A stretch of 64,000 nt of DNA, taken from NCBI GenBank assembly GCA_003255065.1, contig QAOA01005271.1:186001-250000 (forward strand), written 5' to 3'. This stretch comes from Cercis canadensis. Taxonomy: Eukaryota > Streptophyta > Magnoliopsida > Fabales > Fabaceae. The position numbers were made by a program, and so were the translations under genes. Below the pieces are notes generated by a model. That model ran no database searches, had not been told where the DNA came from, and was given only the letters and a program-made list of their open reading frames with translations. Of this stretch, positions 26,801-36,670 are shown piece by piece. The stretch's first letter is position 1; each line of letters opens with the position of its first letter.

Positions 26801-29800
26801 AGGATATTATTCAAAAGAGTACAAATCCAGAAAATTGTACATTAACATGCGCCATCCCAAGAAGCAAGATTTCAGGACAATGTTTGAGGGGATAATCCAG
26901 GATTGATCTAACAGTACTGGCATAACCCCACTCAGCTAGCTGGCACAGTACATCCAATAGGTCAAGACACAACCATGCATGATTTGCATCTCCACGTTGA
27001 AGCTTGTGACCATTAATTGCATCCATATATGCCTGCAAGATGATTTGTTATACTAAATAGAAGGAGATAGAAACAAGAAACAGTAACCAGATGGCCAGAG
27101 CATCATACCAGCTGCCTCACTGAGTGTTCAAAGGTGAATACTTCTGGTGGTGCTGATACAGCATATTTAAGGAAAGATAGCTGACCCTCAGTATTCTTCC
27201 AGACAGATCCGCATATGGAATGGAGAGGAAATGGCTCCTGCAAGGCTCAATTTCAAACAATAAGAATTCCACAGAAGAAAGTTTGCACATGGCACTATTA
27301 AGTACCAGCAAAAAGAATGAATTGCAAACATATTTACACATTCTGATACCTGACAGGCATGTCTATATACAGCCATGAGAAAAGAGAATGCTTCTTCACT
27401 AGGAAGGAAAAATCCTTCATGATCTAGATTTTCAACAACCCGTACCCAATTGGTTCCAGGTGCCTGTATCAGCAAACACAGAAAACAATTGAAGTTCATG
27501 CATTCAAAATAACCATGGCTCAAATAAAAGCTTGAGAGCAGAAAGAGAATAGGGTGGGACTCACAAGATGCTTGATCGTATCTATCAAGACATCAATATT
27601 CCAAGAGTTCAATGGTGGCAACTCAGACAAAGTGCTGAAACCAAGGGCCATGCCAAAAGTTAAGAATGTGTTCTGATTGTCTTCCAGAACCATGTGGGTA
27701 CGAGCAATAGCACCAAGTAATTTAGCAATGGTATTCTCAGTTAAAGGCAAGAAAAGCGAGAAGATTTCCTCGCACTGTGAGACATTAACCGTGCACCCAT
27801 AGCCTAGTTCCTTCACAATGTCTCCCATGTTCATTTCTTTCTGTATGTCTGCTAAAATAGCATCAAAATCATTGTCTCCACACTCATGGAAGAACTCCAT
27901 ATTCCTGTAAAAAACAAGGAAAGCTACTAAGCAGACATGTCTACAAATACATCAATAGCAGAACAGTAGCATCATAATAAATTGCTTGAACAATATAAGA
28001 CAAAGATAACAAAATAACTTACTACCTTAAGAAATTGGTCTCACGCATCTCATCAGATAGTAAAGGAGTCAAAACAAAAGGTTGTGCGTCTTTTGGCTGC
28101 ACCAGTGATATCATCTGCATAAATGAATCCACATGCTTGGAAAGGCCTTCAGACCTCTTGAGGAACATGACAATATTCTGAATTTGCTCAGAGCAACTCA
28201 AAGAGCTGGGATTGGTACATAATTCCTCAATCTGAGTCAGACATAAATTCTTGCCTACAAAGCAGCAAGATGTTAGGACTCATATTCAATGATAGGAACC
28301 ACCTCAAAACCAACATTGCAAATGGTTTATGTCATCTTACAAGTACAAAGTACAGAAGAAAAACGTTAAGCAAGAACTGACATTAGCAATTCACTTCACG
28401 CTTACCACATAGCCTGGTTTCAAGATTTTCAGAATCAGATAAAGCAAGACTGATGGCAATCTTTTCCAACAAAGACAACTGTAATCCATTAGAAAAACTT
28501 TCTAAAAAGCTTTCACTGATTTCTGCAGCCTTCAGTGACTCAGAAAACACTGTACTGAAGTTTGGTTTGTCCAAGAGGTACTTAATGACTGCCCCAAGAA
28601 TTGGCTCCTGCTGCATGTCCTTTAGATCTCTTCTAAACAAATTCAGGTGATCCAAGCATGTTTGAAGCAGCAAAATGCTTCCATCAGTTCCATATTCAGC
28701 AAACTGTCAGTAAGAAACAGAGGATATCAGGTACTAATTTAGTCAGATAGACAAAATAGATCAGACTTGAATGAAAAAATAAAATACACCCAGAAGTAAG
28801 TCTACATAAGTCTGTATACATGTTCCCCCTCCCCCCCACCCCTCTTTTTATTCCACAATAGAGGGAATTAACCTAAGGGAAGCAAAAGACAAACAATAGA
28901 ACAAAAGAGAAGAGAAGATAAACAAAGATAAGAGTTCACGGAAAATGCTCAAAAAAAAAAAATAGTGATACCTTAGAACTTCATATAAGATGACAACAAC
29001 GTAGTATATACTAGTCACATTCTCTAACCACCACATGATCACAAAAGTATAAAAATAAAAAACCTGAACTTGTGTGCAAACAAGTCCAACATCTTAAAAC
29101 ACCAGCCAATTAACACTATTAACTTCTCTTGGACTGCTCTCCAATTATACAAAACTCAATTACAAGCCTGAACCCTCCAGATTTCACAAACTCAACTCTC
29201 CAACATTCTCAACCACACAACAAAGACACGGGGAAACAAATGCTTCAACATGGCAACAAGTCTAACACCTTCAGCACGTAAAACTGATCTTGAAGACTTA
29301 TACCCCTACTTATTTCCAAAATTAACTCTCCCAGAACATATTCCGAAGGTTTTATTAGTCCTCCTAATATGATTAAAACCAAGTGAATTACTCCCTGACG
29401 TGCATGATTTACAGCCCTTCCCTCCTTGACCTCACATGCAACACCAAATAATTTTAGTACTGAATCTTTGATCCACACAACTCAACGTCAACTGCATCTC
29501 ATGCCCAAAGCTCATTGGTCAACCATGATATTCTCTAATTTATAAAATGGCAGATCTACAAGAAACCCCAGAAGGATTCACCCTTCATAGCAAGATGACA
29601 GAATGGAAGGTAGCATGTCTAGAGAACTGTGTTTAAGGCACACCAGGAAAAGGATAAATGAGATTTACATTTTTGGGAGGTTTGACTACAATGCTGACAA
29701 TATTTCAGAAACTATAAATTGCTATGGAAAGTGAGTAATAAGCAAATATAATGCACGTAGAACCAGTAGGTTCCTAAGACAATAAATTGGTGCTTGGCCT

Positions 29801-30643
29801 TGAACCTTGTCAATTTATAAATCAGAGAACAAGAAAAGGGTGATACAGATAAAAATTGACTGACTCACGTGCCTCATAGAAGAAAGAAAACAATGAAAAT
29901 CTGGAGAATTAGAAAACTTCTAAGACTCTTATGTAGGGTCTAGAAGTCGGATTTCAGCCTTAGGTGGCACTTAAAAATTCAGTGAACAAGTACGGAGCAG
30001 AGAAAAAAACATTTAAGCATGTCTTGTTCATGAGCTATAATCGCCACAGCAACAAAATTGCTGCTCATATGCCAAAGTTCATTTGGAAGAGCAAGATTAA
30101 CGCAAAACCAAACAACCCACTAGCATATTAGCTCGTTACCGCACACTAGGGTAGAAGTAAACTTAGCATTTTCCAACAGTAAAATTTTTTTCACACTTAA
30201 ACTGCAGTTGATACACACATTCTACCCAGTGTCTAATTTTCCCTAAGGAGTTAACATAAGAACCGTACCTCTTTCAACTCCACAGCAAAACAGGAATAAT
30301 CTATACCAGTTATAACGTGCACAACATGAAATTCAAATTGAAGGAAAAAATAGACAAAATTATACCATTAACTTCAGATAACACCAAACAAAAGTTTGTC
30401 AAAACAGTATCATCAAATTTGTTTCATATAAACCACCAAGAGAAGATAAAAAGGATAACGTCTCAAAAATTAAACGAACAATGGACAAACTAATTGATGA
30501 AAATGCAATCAAATCGAGCAGACATCCAGGAAGAAAAAGAGTACCCGACAAAGGTCCTGGAAAATGGAGTCAAAGTTGACTTCGTTCAAGCTCTGAAGCA
30601 GGAACCTAATCTGATTCGAAGCTGTTGACGAGAACTTCGTCAT
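5882..30643 (-). CDS. NOT1: CCR4-NOT transcription complex subunit 1 (NOT1), 51 exons
   Basis: Scaffold of the CCR4-NOT complex, which removes mRNA poly(A) tails and represses translation in the cytoplasm. Reading the minus strand from ATG at 30643 to TGA at 5882, I could place 51 exons with canonical or near-canonical splice sites; they total 7224 nt, or 2407 residues, close to the usual length of plant NOT1. Domains in order: N-terminal HEAT repeats (about 1-620); TTP-binding-type HEAT domain (about 650-850), with [21 protein letters not shown]4G-type CAF1-binding domain (about 960-1235), with [14 protein letters not shown] and [18 protein letters not shown]3819/CAF40-binding bundle (about 1283-1430); Gln/Ser-rich linker; C-terminal NOT1 superfamily-homology domain (about 1850-2407) that docks NOT2-NOT3, with [20 protein letters not shown]. 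Every domain is present, so the gene looks intact. Exon coordinates are in the five sub-entries. Exon 37's acceptor is ambiguous (see findings). Start context and first exon ([11 protein letters not shown]) match plant NOT1 N-termini as I recall them. Confidence 0.95.
7900..7986 (-). mobile_element. SINE-like relic in NOT1 intron 48, copy 1
   Basis: Shares an ordered string of blocks with 13287-13372: TAGCT followed by GGGG, an ATGGGGA(A)TT.AA.C block, CCTT.TGGGAGATC and ACCAATT.TGT(TG)TGTG. On the minus strand one block reads GTTCAATTCCCC, resembling the B box of a tRNA-type internal promoter (GGTTCGAATCC). Short, non-coding, diverged; a tRNA-derived SINE is inferred, not proven. Confidence 0.35.
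8210..8239. repeat. Poly-A tract with an unresolved base
   Basis: A run of about 30 A interrupted by a single N at 8224, inside NOT1 intron 47. Probably a homopolymer length that the assembly could not resolve. Confidence 0.8.
10875..11251. repeat. Tandem near-identical duplication split by one N (NOT1 intron 43)
   Basis: Copy 1 (10875-11068, 194 bp) and copy 2 (11070-11251, 182 bp) are almost identical, differing mainly by a 12 bp stretch (TTTAAAACATTT) present only in copy 1. They are separated by a single N at 11069. Each contains a (GT)n run. The N exactly at the junction suggests unmerged contig ends rather than biology. Intronic, so the NOT1 coding model is unaffected. Confidence 0.85.
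11268..11345. repeat. Low-complexity G/T and GA tract
   Basis: Successive simple-sequence runs: (GT)n, a run of about 20 T with an N at 11305, a G-rich GGTGGTGG stretch and (GA)n. It lies in NOT1 intron 43, immediately after the duplicated block, and probably explains the local assembly trouble. Confidence 0.8.
13287..13372 (-). mobile_element. SINE-like relic in NOT1 intron 39, copy 2
   Basis: Same block order as 7900-7986. The minus strand reads GTCCCAGGTTTGAATCCCC, a close match to a tRNA-type B box. It lies in the intron between exons 39 and 40. Confidence 0.4.
16582..19409 (-). other. NOT1: NOT1 exons 25-32: DUF3819 / CAF40-binding bundle and Q/S-rich linker
   Basis: Exons 19324-19409, 19143-19248, 18564-18659, 18293-18445, 17328-17510, 17018-17241, 16790-16925 and 16582-16701. 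Exons 25-28 encode the helical bundle that binds CAF40/NOT9 ([55 protein letters not shown]). Exons 29-31 encode a plant-typical linker rich in Gln, Ser and Gly ([20 protein letters not shown]), likely disordered. Confidence 0.9.
19521..21825 (-). other. NOT1: NOT1 exons 18-24: MIF4G / CAF1-binding domain
   Basis: Exons 21680-21825, 20745-20853, 20510-20656, 20326-20373, 20105-20233, 19770-20009 and 19521-19661. The region carries the hallmarks of the CAF1-binding MIF4G module: [50 protein letters not shown] and [20 protein letters not shown]. In other organisms this module recruits the CAF1 deadenylase and DEAD-box helicase DDX6/RH-type repressors. Exons 23-24 continue into a Gln/Leu-rich linker with [19 protein letters not shown], which is characteristic of plant NOT1. 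Confidence 0.92.
22113..25758 (-). other. NOT1: NOT1 exons 11-17: TTP-binding-type HEAT domain and Ser-rich linker
   Basis: Exons 25505-25758, 24636-24739, 23911-24005, 23597-23836, 22493-22681, 22300-22381 and 22113-22180. The first four encode the part that aligns with the tristetraprolin-binding region of animal CNOT1 (conserved [22 protein letters not shown]). The last three encode a Ser/Pro-rich linker ([13 protein letters not shown]) leading into the MIF4G domain. Intron 14 (22682-23596) contains an open segment discussed in the findings. Confidence 0.88.
25857..30643 (-). other. NOT1: NOT1 exons 1-10: N-terminal HEAT region
   Basis: Exons, each as low..high: 30545-30643, 28406-28703, 28026-28254, 27565-27904, 27350-27463, 27109-27237, 26841-27032, 26558-26752, 26140-26277, 25857-25979. 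Intron 1 is 1.84 kb and is the longest in the gene; long first introns often carry regulatory sequence, though no specific element was recognised here. The encoded helices form the N-terminal HEAT repeats, which in yeast and animals contact NOT10/NOT11-type partners; partner identity in plants is less settled. Confidence 0.9.
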
Positions 30644-31059
30644 GATAGCCACAGAATGGAAGCTAGGGTTTCCGCGCGTAACGATGGAGGGGAAGAGAGG
30701 GAGCGATTTCGTGAGAATTCGAAGCAGGAAATGATCGTTCTTCAGAGGTAAGGTTTAGCGTCAGGGAAAGTGGGTGGAGTTCTGAGTAAGGTTTTCTTTT
30801 TTTTTTTTGGGGTTGAAAAGAGTCCGAGTGAGGAAGAGTGACTCGGTGCTTTGCGGGTTTATAAACCTTAATGGATGTTGAACCCAGAGGCCGGAACCGC
30901 CTCTTCCCAAAATAACTGGCCCAAACTATCAATTAGCCCGTTAGCCGTTGAATGGATCAGTAACTGAGTTCGGACGGATTTATTTTAACTTTTAAATAAA
31001 TAAAATACTTTTTCCTTCATAAATATATGTATCCCGTATTCATACAAAATATGAAAATT

Positions 31060-31210
31060 CTATGATACTACGTAAGTATGTTATATTACATTGATATAGT
31101 AAGCATACATAATTTTCATATTTTATTATATATAAAATATAATTTATTTAATTTTTTAAACAAACTTAAAAACAGTTAATTTGTACACATGTCATTCATT
31201 TATTGGCTAT
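31060..31210 (-). mobile_element. MITE-like element, copy 2 (inverted relative to copy 1)
   Basis: The reverse complement of this segment matches the 2518-2670 region at roughly 90% by eye, including AAATTAACTGTTTTTAA and ATTATGTATG. One end carries AAGTATGTTATATTACA (31074-31090), matching the right terminal repeat of copy 1; the other end has diverged after the TTGGCTAT block. It sits about 0.4 kb upstream of the NOT1 start. Confidence 0.55.
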
Positions 31211-31995
31211 AAAAAAAACTATTGTTAGTAATATATCAAAAGTGAATTATTGATTGCATCAATAATATTTTATGCACTATATTATTATTATTATTATTGT
31301 TATCTAATTTTAATTTGTATAATTTTGTTATGTGAATGTGATTTTTTTAAAAAATTTATTCATTAGATGCTATCAAGCAAGGGAGAGACTTTGGTGCAAT
31401 GGCACCACCTCACGTTCTCGGATTGAGCTTGGGGTTCATTGCTCCCTTAACACACAAAAATATACTCCCTTATACCTATAAGCACAAATAAAATAGATAC
31501 TATCTAGTAACAATTACTAGGTACTTAAAAAAAAAAAAACACAACTCAAAGAACCAAAGATTGGTCCCTGGCTCAGCCCTCACTCCTTAAGCACAAACTA
31601 CAAAGTGCTATTTCCGGTTAAAAAAACAAGAGAGGAAGTTATTGTTTGATTTCTTAAATTGATGAAAAAGACTATTTAATTATAAACATAGAAAAATTTT
31701 AATTTGATCCCTATTTGATTACTAAAAAAAATATAAAAAATATATGTTGTGTTATATGATTATTTAATTTACTTTTAAATATAATAACTATATATGTAAA
31801 TATAATAATTACATAGCACAAAAAATAATTATATATCTCTAATTATAATAACTATTTTCATACAATATGAAAAAAAATTAAAATCAAATAATTTGTTTTA
31901 ACTTCAGAAATCAAACAATAATCCTCTTAAAAAAAAATCAGGACTTACATGCTTCATAGTGCTTGTTACCATGTACTATATACATCTGTCATTGT

Positions 31996-32068
31996 GTGGT
32001 GTTTAGTGTTTTACCAAAAGGAAGTTAAGTTTAAGTGGTGTTTAGTGTTTACCAAAAGGAAGTTAAGT
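31996..32068 (+). repeat. Tandem repeat upstream of RHIP1
   Basis: Two direct copies of a ~35 bp unit (GTGGTGTTTAGTG, then ACCAAAAGGAAGTTAAGT): 31996-32030 and 32035-32068, differing by one T. It ends about 160 bp before the RHIP1 ATG, so it probably lies in the promoter or early leader. Confidence 0.85.
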
Positions 32069-32226
32069 GGGTACTATCCACCCGCTAACGGGAGTGTCGG
32101 GTCTGTACCCGTTCAAATCGCTCGCAGATTCTCTAGCTCACCGTAGAAGGCAGAAATTGCTACCAACAGAGGGAGAGAGAGAGAGATTCATCGTCAGCTA
32201 ACATCTACGCAGAAGGAACTCCGAGA

Positions 32227-35200
32227 ATGGCGACGATGGCGGAGTCATCGGACGCTGACCCTACATCACCACCTGGCAACCACCCCACAAGCAACAACCC
32301 CAAATTCCTGGATGAAGCGACGCCGTTTATCGACTATGCGGTCCAGCAAGCCCAGCTATACCAGAAGACCTTCAGCGACACCGTCGAGTCCACTCTCCAG
32401 GCTTCCAAATCCCGGCTTTCTCAAATTCGTTCCACATCCTCGGCTCATTTTCACCATACCTTGGTAATTTCTATGAACTCATTTTTTTATTTGTTTGGTT
32501 TCTGAGAAAAATTAGTCGAAAAAATGAGTGAGCCTCATTTAGAATTTGAATTGTTTCATAATTGAATAAATTTAGCTTTGATGTTATTGCTTCTTATGGG
32601 GAAAAGACATCATATGAATTTTGTTTTTTTATAACAAAATGTTGTGTATAATAATAAGTTTTGTCATTATACATTTACATTGTGTTGGTTAGTTGAAAGT
32701 TAGAGAAAAAAATTTGGCCAAACAATTGAGATGGGTCGCATTTTGTTTTCAGGGGCATCTATATTTTCCAGCTAACTAATCAAGATGTTTTCCTTTTCAA
32801 TGTGACTGTAGGATTCCTTGGATGATCTCAAGTCCCAGTATAATGCTTATGAGGATCTTCTGTTCGGGAAGATCAAAGGTTTGTCTTTTTGGATGTTCTG
32901 TTTGTGCACTTTTTCTTATTGAAGTAAGAAAGGTTCTTCTGTTTCAATACCTTTTAAGTTTCTAAAGTTTAGCTTTTACTCTTCCATGGCAGAGGGTGTT
33001 CTCGTTGCAGCCTCACATCCAATGATAACATGTGCGGTCACTGCTGGATTGGGGCTTGTGGTACTTAAAAGTAAGTGTCAATGTCATATTTCTAATTACA
33101 AGCTTCTAGTCAATGGTATGTAATGTTCTTTGAATGCTATGTGTTCCACTTGGCATCTCATTCTTCATGCAGATTAAAAGATATTGTAGTCGTATCTTGT
33201 TACCGAATCTCATCCATATTAAATTAGCCATGGTAATTGAGCTGTTTAATTTATATAGACAGTATTCAGATAATTGATATTAAGGTTATGGACTACTCTT
33301 AATTTTTATTTCTTTCTAGAAGGCAGTAAATTGTTGATAGTATAAGTATCTCATGCTTCACTGCTACCTATGTCATCACAATAATATTGAGCACATTTTA
33401 AATATTCAATATGTAATTCAACAGCAGACAATGTATTCACTTCAAATTTGTTTACCTGTAGGGCCTCGTCGATTCTTGTACTACAACACTTTGCGCCTTT
33501 TTGTTAGTGAAGAGGTGAGTAATGACCTACATGCATACGTGGTCTTAACGAAAAAAGTGTTTATGATTGTTAACATAAATTGTACATGTAACAAAAAGGA
33601 TATATATAAGTACTTAATATATCACATTATATACCCATGTAGAAATAGTCGCCTATTAATGAATGCTGGTGAATATTAGTGTAAAATTCACTTGCTGTCT
33701 TGTCAACATCAGGTACAAAGTGTCAAGTAATCCTGAAAAAGAGAAATAAAAGAAAACAAAAAGATTAATGCATATTTTTACTTTGTGATTTTTTTTTTCT
33801 TTTCATTGAATACAGACTGTAGGGCTTAGAAATTTTGAGTATATTTTAAGTGGAAATAGTAGAGACCATAGTATATCAACTGATATTCCAAGAGTACTTC
33901 GTTAAAATTTAGCATACATTGGAAATGCACAAAACATTGCATAATTATTATCCGGATTATTGTTTGTGGTTGCAGACCATGATTGCCAGAGCTGATGCAC
34001 AACTGAAAGAATTGAGGCAGTCAATTGATCTTATGAAGCTTGAAAGTGAAAAGTTGGAGGTAAGATTCAAGTTTCTTATCAGCTCTTGTTGGAATAGGTC
34101 TATATATTCTCTCATAGTTAACTTCTCAGTTATTGTATGCATCCAGAATTTCTGGCTCCTCTCTGTCCCTCTTTTCCTCTTTCTTCACTCATAACCACTA
34201 TCAAGTTGAAGGCTATAGGGTACCTCTCTCAACCATTATTCTTATCACAGTAAATTATGGGAAAATTTTATTGGAAGAATGGGTTTATGGCATGTAATAT
34301 ACAAAGATTGTCCTAAAGGAACTCTTGACGACTCCATGCCAATTAGATTATCAGGAGACTACTAAAAATGAAACAACCATACTCATTAACTACTGAGTTT
34401 TCATTTAGTAAAAAAGTTCAAATACTCCATTATAATGTTGCTTGAAAGCATATATAAAGCTGCTTTGAAAGTTTTCCAAGAAAAATCAAATATTAAAACT
34501 GATTTATAATGTTGATGTGAAGGACAATAACTCCCAAGAAGGAAAAAAAGGGGGAAATGAAAAGATGATAAATGAATTTACTGCATGAGGCCTCTTCATT
34601 TGCCTTTGTATCCTGTTGGATAAGCCTTTTAGAAGCTGAGATTACACCTGAACTTTGATCGAAATGTGTATCAAGCAAGCAGTAAAATAAAGAAAATTCA
34701 TGGTATGTTGTTGTTATTTTCAGAAAAGAGCATTACATGCAGAAGAGGAATTATTACGAGGAAGGAACAAACTCAGGTTTGCAACTTACTGACGTTGAGC
34801 TGTAAGATTTCCTTTTTTTTTTTTTTTTTTTTAATCATGCACTGATTTATCTGTTTTGAATTGTTATGATCCATTACAGACAAGCAGGAAAACAGATACA
34901 AGGTGTGATTCACTCAGCATATAAAATTGAAAGACAGGCAGCAGGTATGCAGAATTTGATATCTGTATTGATAAGGAAATGCTCTCACCAGCCAATGAAT
35001 TAAGCTGGTGATGGTGCATTCTGCTTTTTGTTGATTCATCTCGTTTCTGTTGCGTTAGGTTTGAAAGATATCCTTGGAGAACTTCCTAGAAGAGAAGCAT
35101 CTCATTTCCGGTCACAGGTTAGTATTTTGTTGGCAGGATGACATCTTACTTTGCCTGGAAGATTTTCAGGTGTTAACCCATGATGGTGTCATGAGAAAAT

Positions 35201-36670
35201 TATCATGTGTTTTTTTTTATCATTCATTGCCTGGAATAATATGTATTTAAATCTTCAGATGATAATTTAATGCATATTATTGGACTCTGGCCCAGCGTTC
35301 CAGCATTGACCTAATCAGAGGATGAGATCATAATTCATTTGGTTACTAGTCAGATTGAATATTGGAGAATATAATTATGAATATAAATGATAATACACAT
35401 GGTGGCAGGAGTAAATCTCTATCTCCATTTGTGCAGTCATTTATTCTCCCAATTTGTCCAGAAAAAAAAGAAGCAAGTCTTCATATTAAAATTTTTACCC
35501 ATATATAAAAAATATTCGTTTGGTTGACTGTATGTAATATGTTAGTGTACAAAACTTCAATTTTTTGGGATATGCACGATGAAATTGTATAACTTCATCT
35601 CTTTTGTAACTAATGAAAATGATTTCCAAGATATTTCATTATTCAGAAGGTTTAGTTGATTTATGTCTCTCCTTTGCCCAAAGGGGTGAAGTAAAGGTAT
35701 GCATCTTCAAGATTTATTTGAGAGAGGTGGTAGGAACAAATATAAGGTGGAGGGTATTAAAGTTGGAGATGTGTAGGATATTGAATGCATATCTCTATAC
35801 TTTGCATCTGTCTCTCCTGAATAAAGCCTTAATGTTAATGATTATGTTAACATAAATTTGAGTTCATGGTTATTAATATGATCTCTTGTTTTGGCTTGTT
35901 AATAATTACAACATAATGCCTGTTTCAGTGAGATTTTGAAAAGTGAGGGACAGTTTACATTAAAAGTTATTTTAATTAGTAAAAAATCTGCTCATGAAGC
36001 ATCACCTCACTGAACTTGTGAATATCACTTGTATGTTAAAACAGAAAAATAAATGAAACATTTTTTATTTATTATATGATTTTATGGTGAACTATATATA
36101 GTTTTAAACTAAGAAAATTGTTTTGGCTAACAAGTTTATCTTTGCTTTGAAATACGGATCATGTGTTTGTCAATAATGGCTTATCAATTATTACTTGTTA
36201 AAAATACTGCTGTTTCTAAACATGGCCTGGTCACACTTTTGTGTTAAACCTAGCTCTTGGTTCTTGTTTGCTCCAGTTGACAAATGCAACATGTATGTCG
36301 CTGGTTTCCTGTTTTAACCAATCAGTCTGGTTCATATTTGTAAGTAGGAAACAGGAGTAACTGTAACTAAGGTGGTTAACATGGCAACTATTTCGTGGTT
36401 GTGATGATCATTCATCACTTAATAAGAGCTGGAAATTTTCTTACTGGGGTTTAGAAATTGTAATTATTAAGATCCATCCAGGAAAAGTTAGAAATTGCTA
36501 TGATTTCCAAATTCTGCTTATGTTTGCTTGACACTTCTTCTTGGTAATGCAAAATGATAACCTTGCACTTTGGCTGGCAGGTTTCCAAGCTTGCTTCTGA
36601 GGCTAAGCGAGAAAAGAATGCCTTGACCAAGGAGATCTCAAAAATCAGCAACTATGGCATTTCAGTTTGA
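32227..36670 (+). CDS. RHIP1: RGS1-HXK1-interacting protein 1 (RHIP1), nine exons
   Basis: Exons 32227-32463, 32812-32878, 32993-33070, 33462-33514, 33976-34059, 34724-34776, 34880-34944, 35059-35117 and 36581-36670 join in phase into 262 codons (261 residues plus TGA). Recognised from the conserved run of the Arabidopsis family: FIDYAVQQAQLYQKTF, SRLSQIRSTSSAHF, a hydrophobic segment (MITCAVTAGLGLVVLK), RPRRFLYYNTLRLF, LKELRQSIDLMKLESEKLE, RQAGKQIQGVIHSAYKIERQ and the invariant C-terminus ISKISNYGISV. The second half is a predicted coiled coil with one possible membrane segment before it. In Arabidopsis RHIP1 links the G-protein regulator RGS1 to hexokinase 1 in glucose signalling at the plasma membrane; that role is transferred by homology. 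Start is the first ATG after a GA-rich leader; a second in-frame Met (MATM) follows closely. Confidence 0.93.

Larger units (their letters stand above)
30644..32226. promoter_or_regulatory. Divergent intergenic region between NOT1 and RHIP1
   Basis: Separates two head-to-head start codons by 1583 bp. The NOT1-proximal part (30660-30960) is comparatively GC-rich, includes a site II-like TGGGCC on the minus strand (GGCCCA, 30925-30930) and is presumably leader and core promoter. The middle is AT-rich and holds the second MITE-like copy. The RHIP1-proximal part has a tandem repeat (31996-32068) and a GA-rich leader (32168-32186). No TATA box was assigned confidently for either gene. Confidence 0.5.

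Noticed and set aside
31371-31545. Another SINE-like segment (GACTTTGGTGCAATGGCACC)
   Set aside because: It has an A-box-like stretch and a GGTTCATT-like block, but no second copy in the window and no clear B box, so evidence is too thin for a feature.
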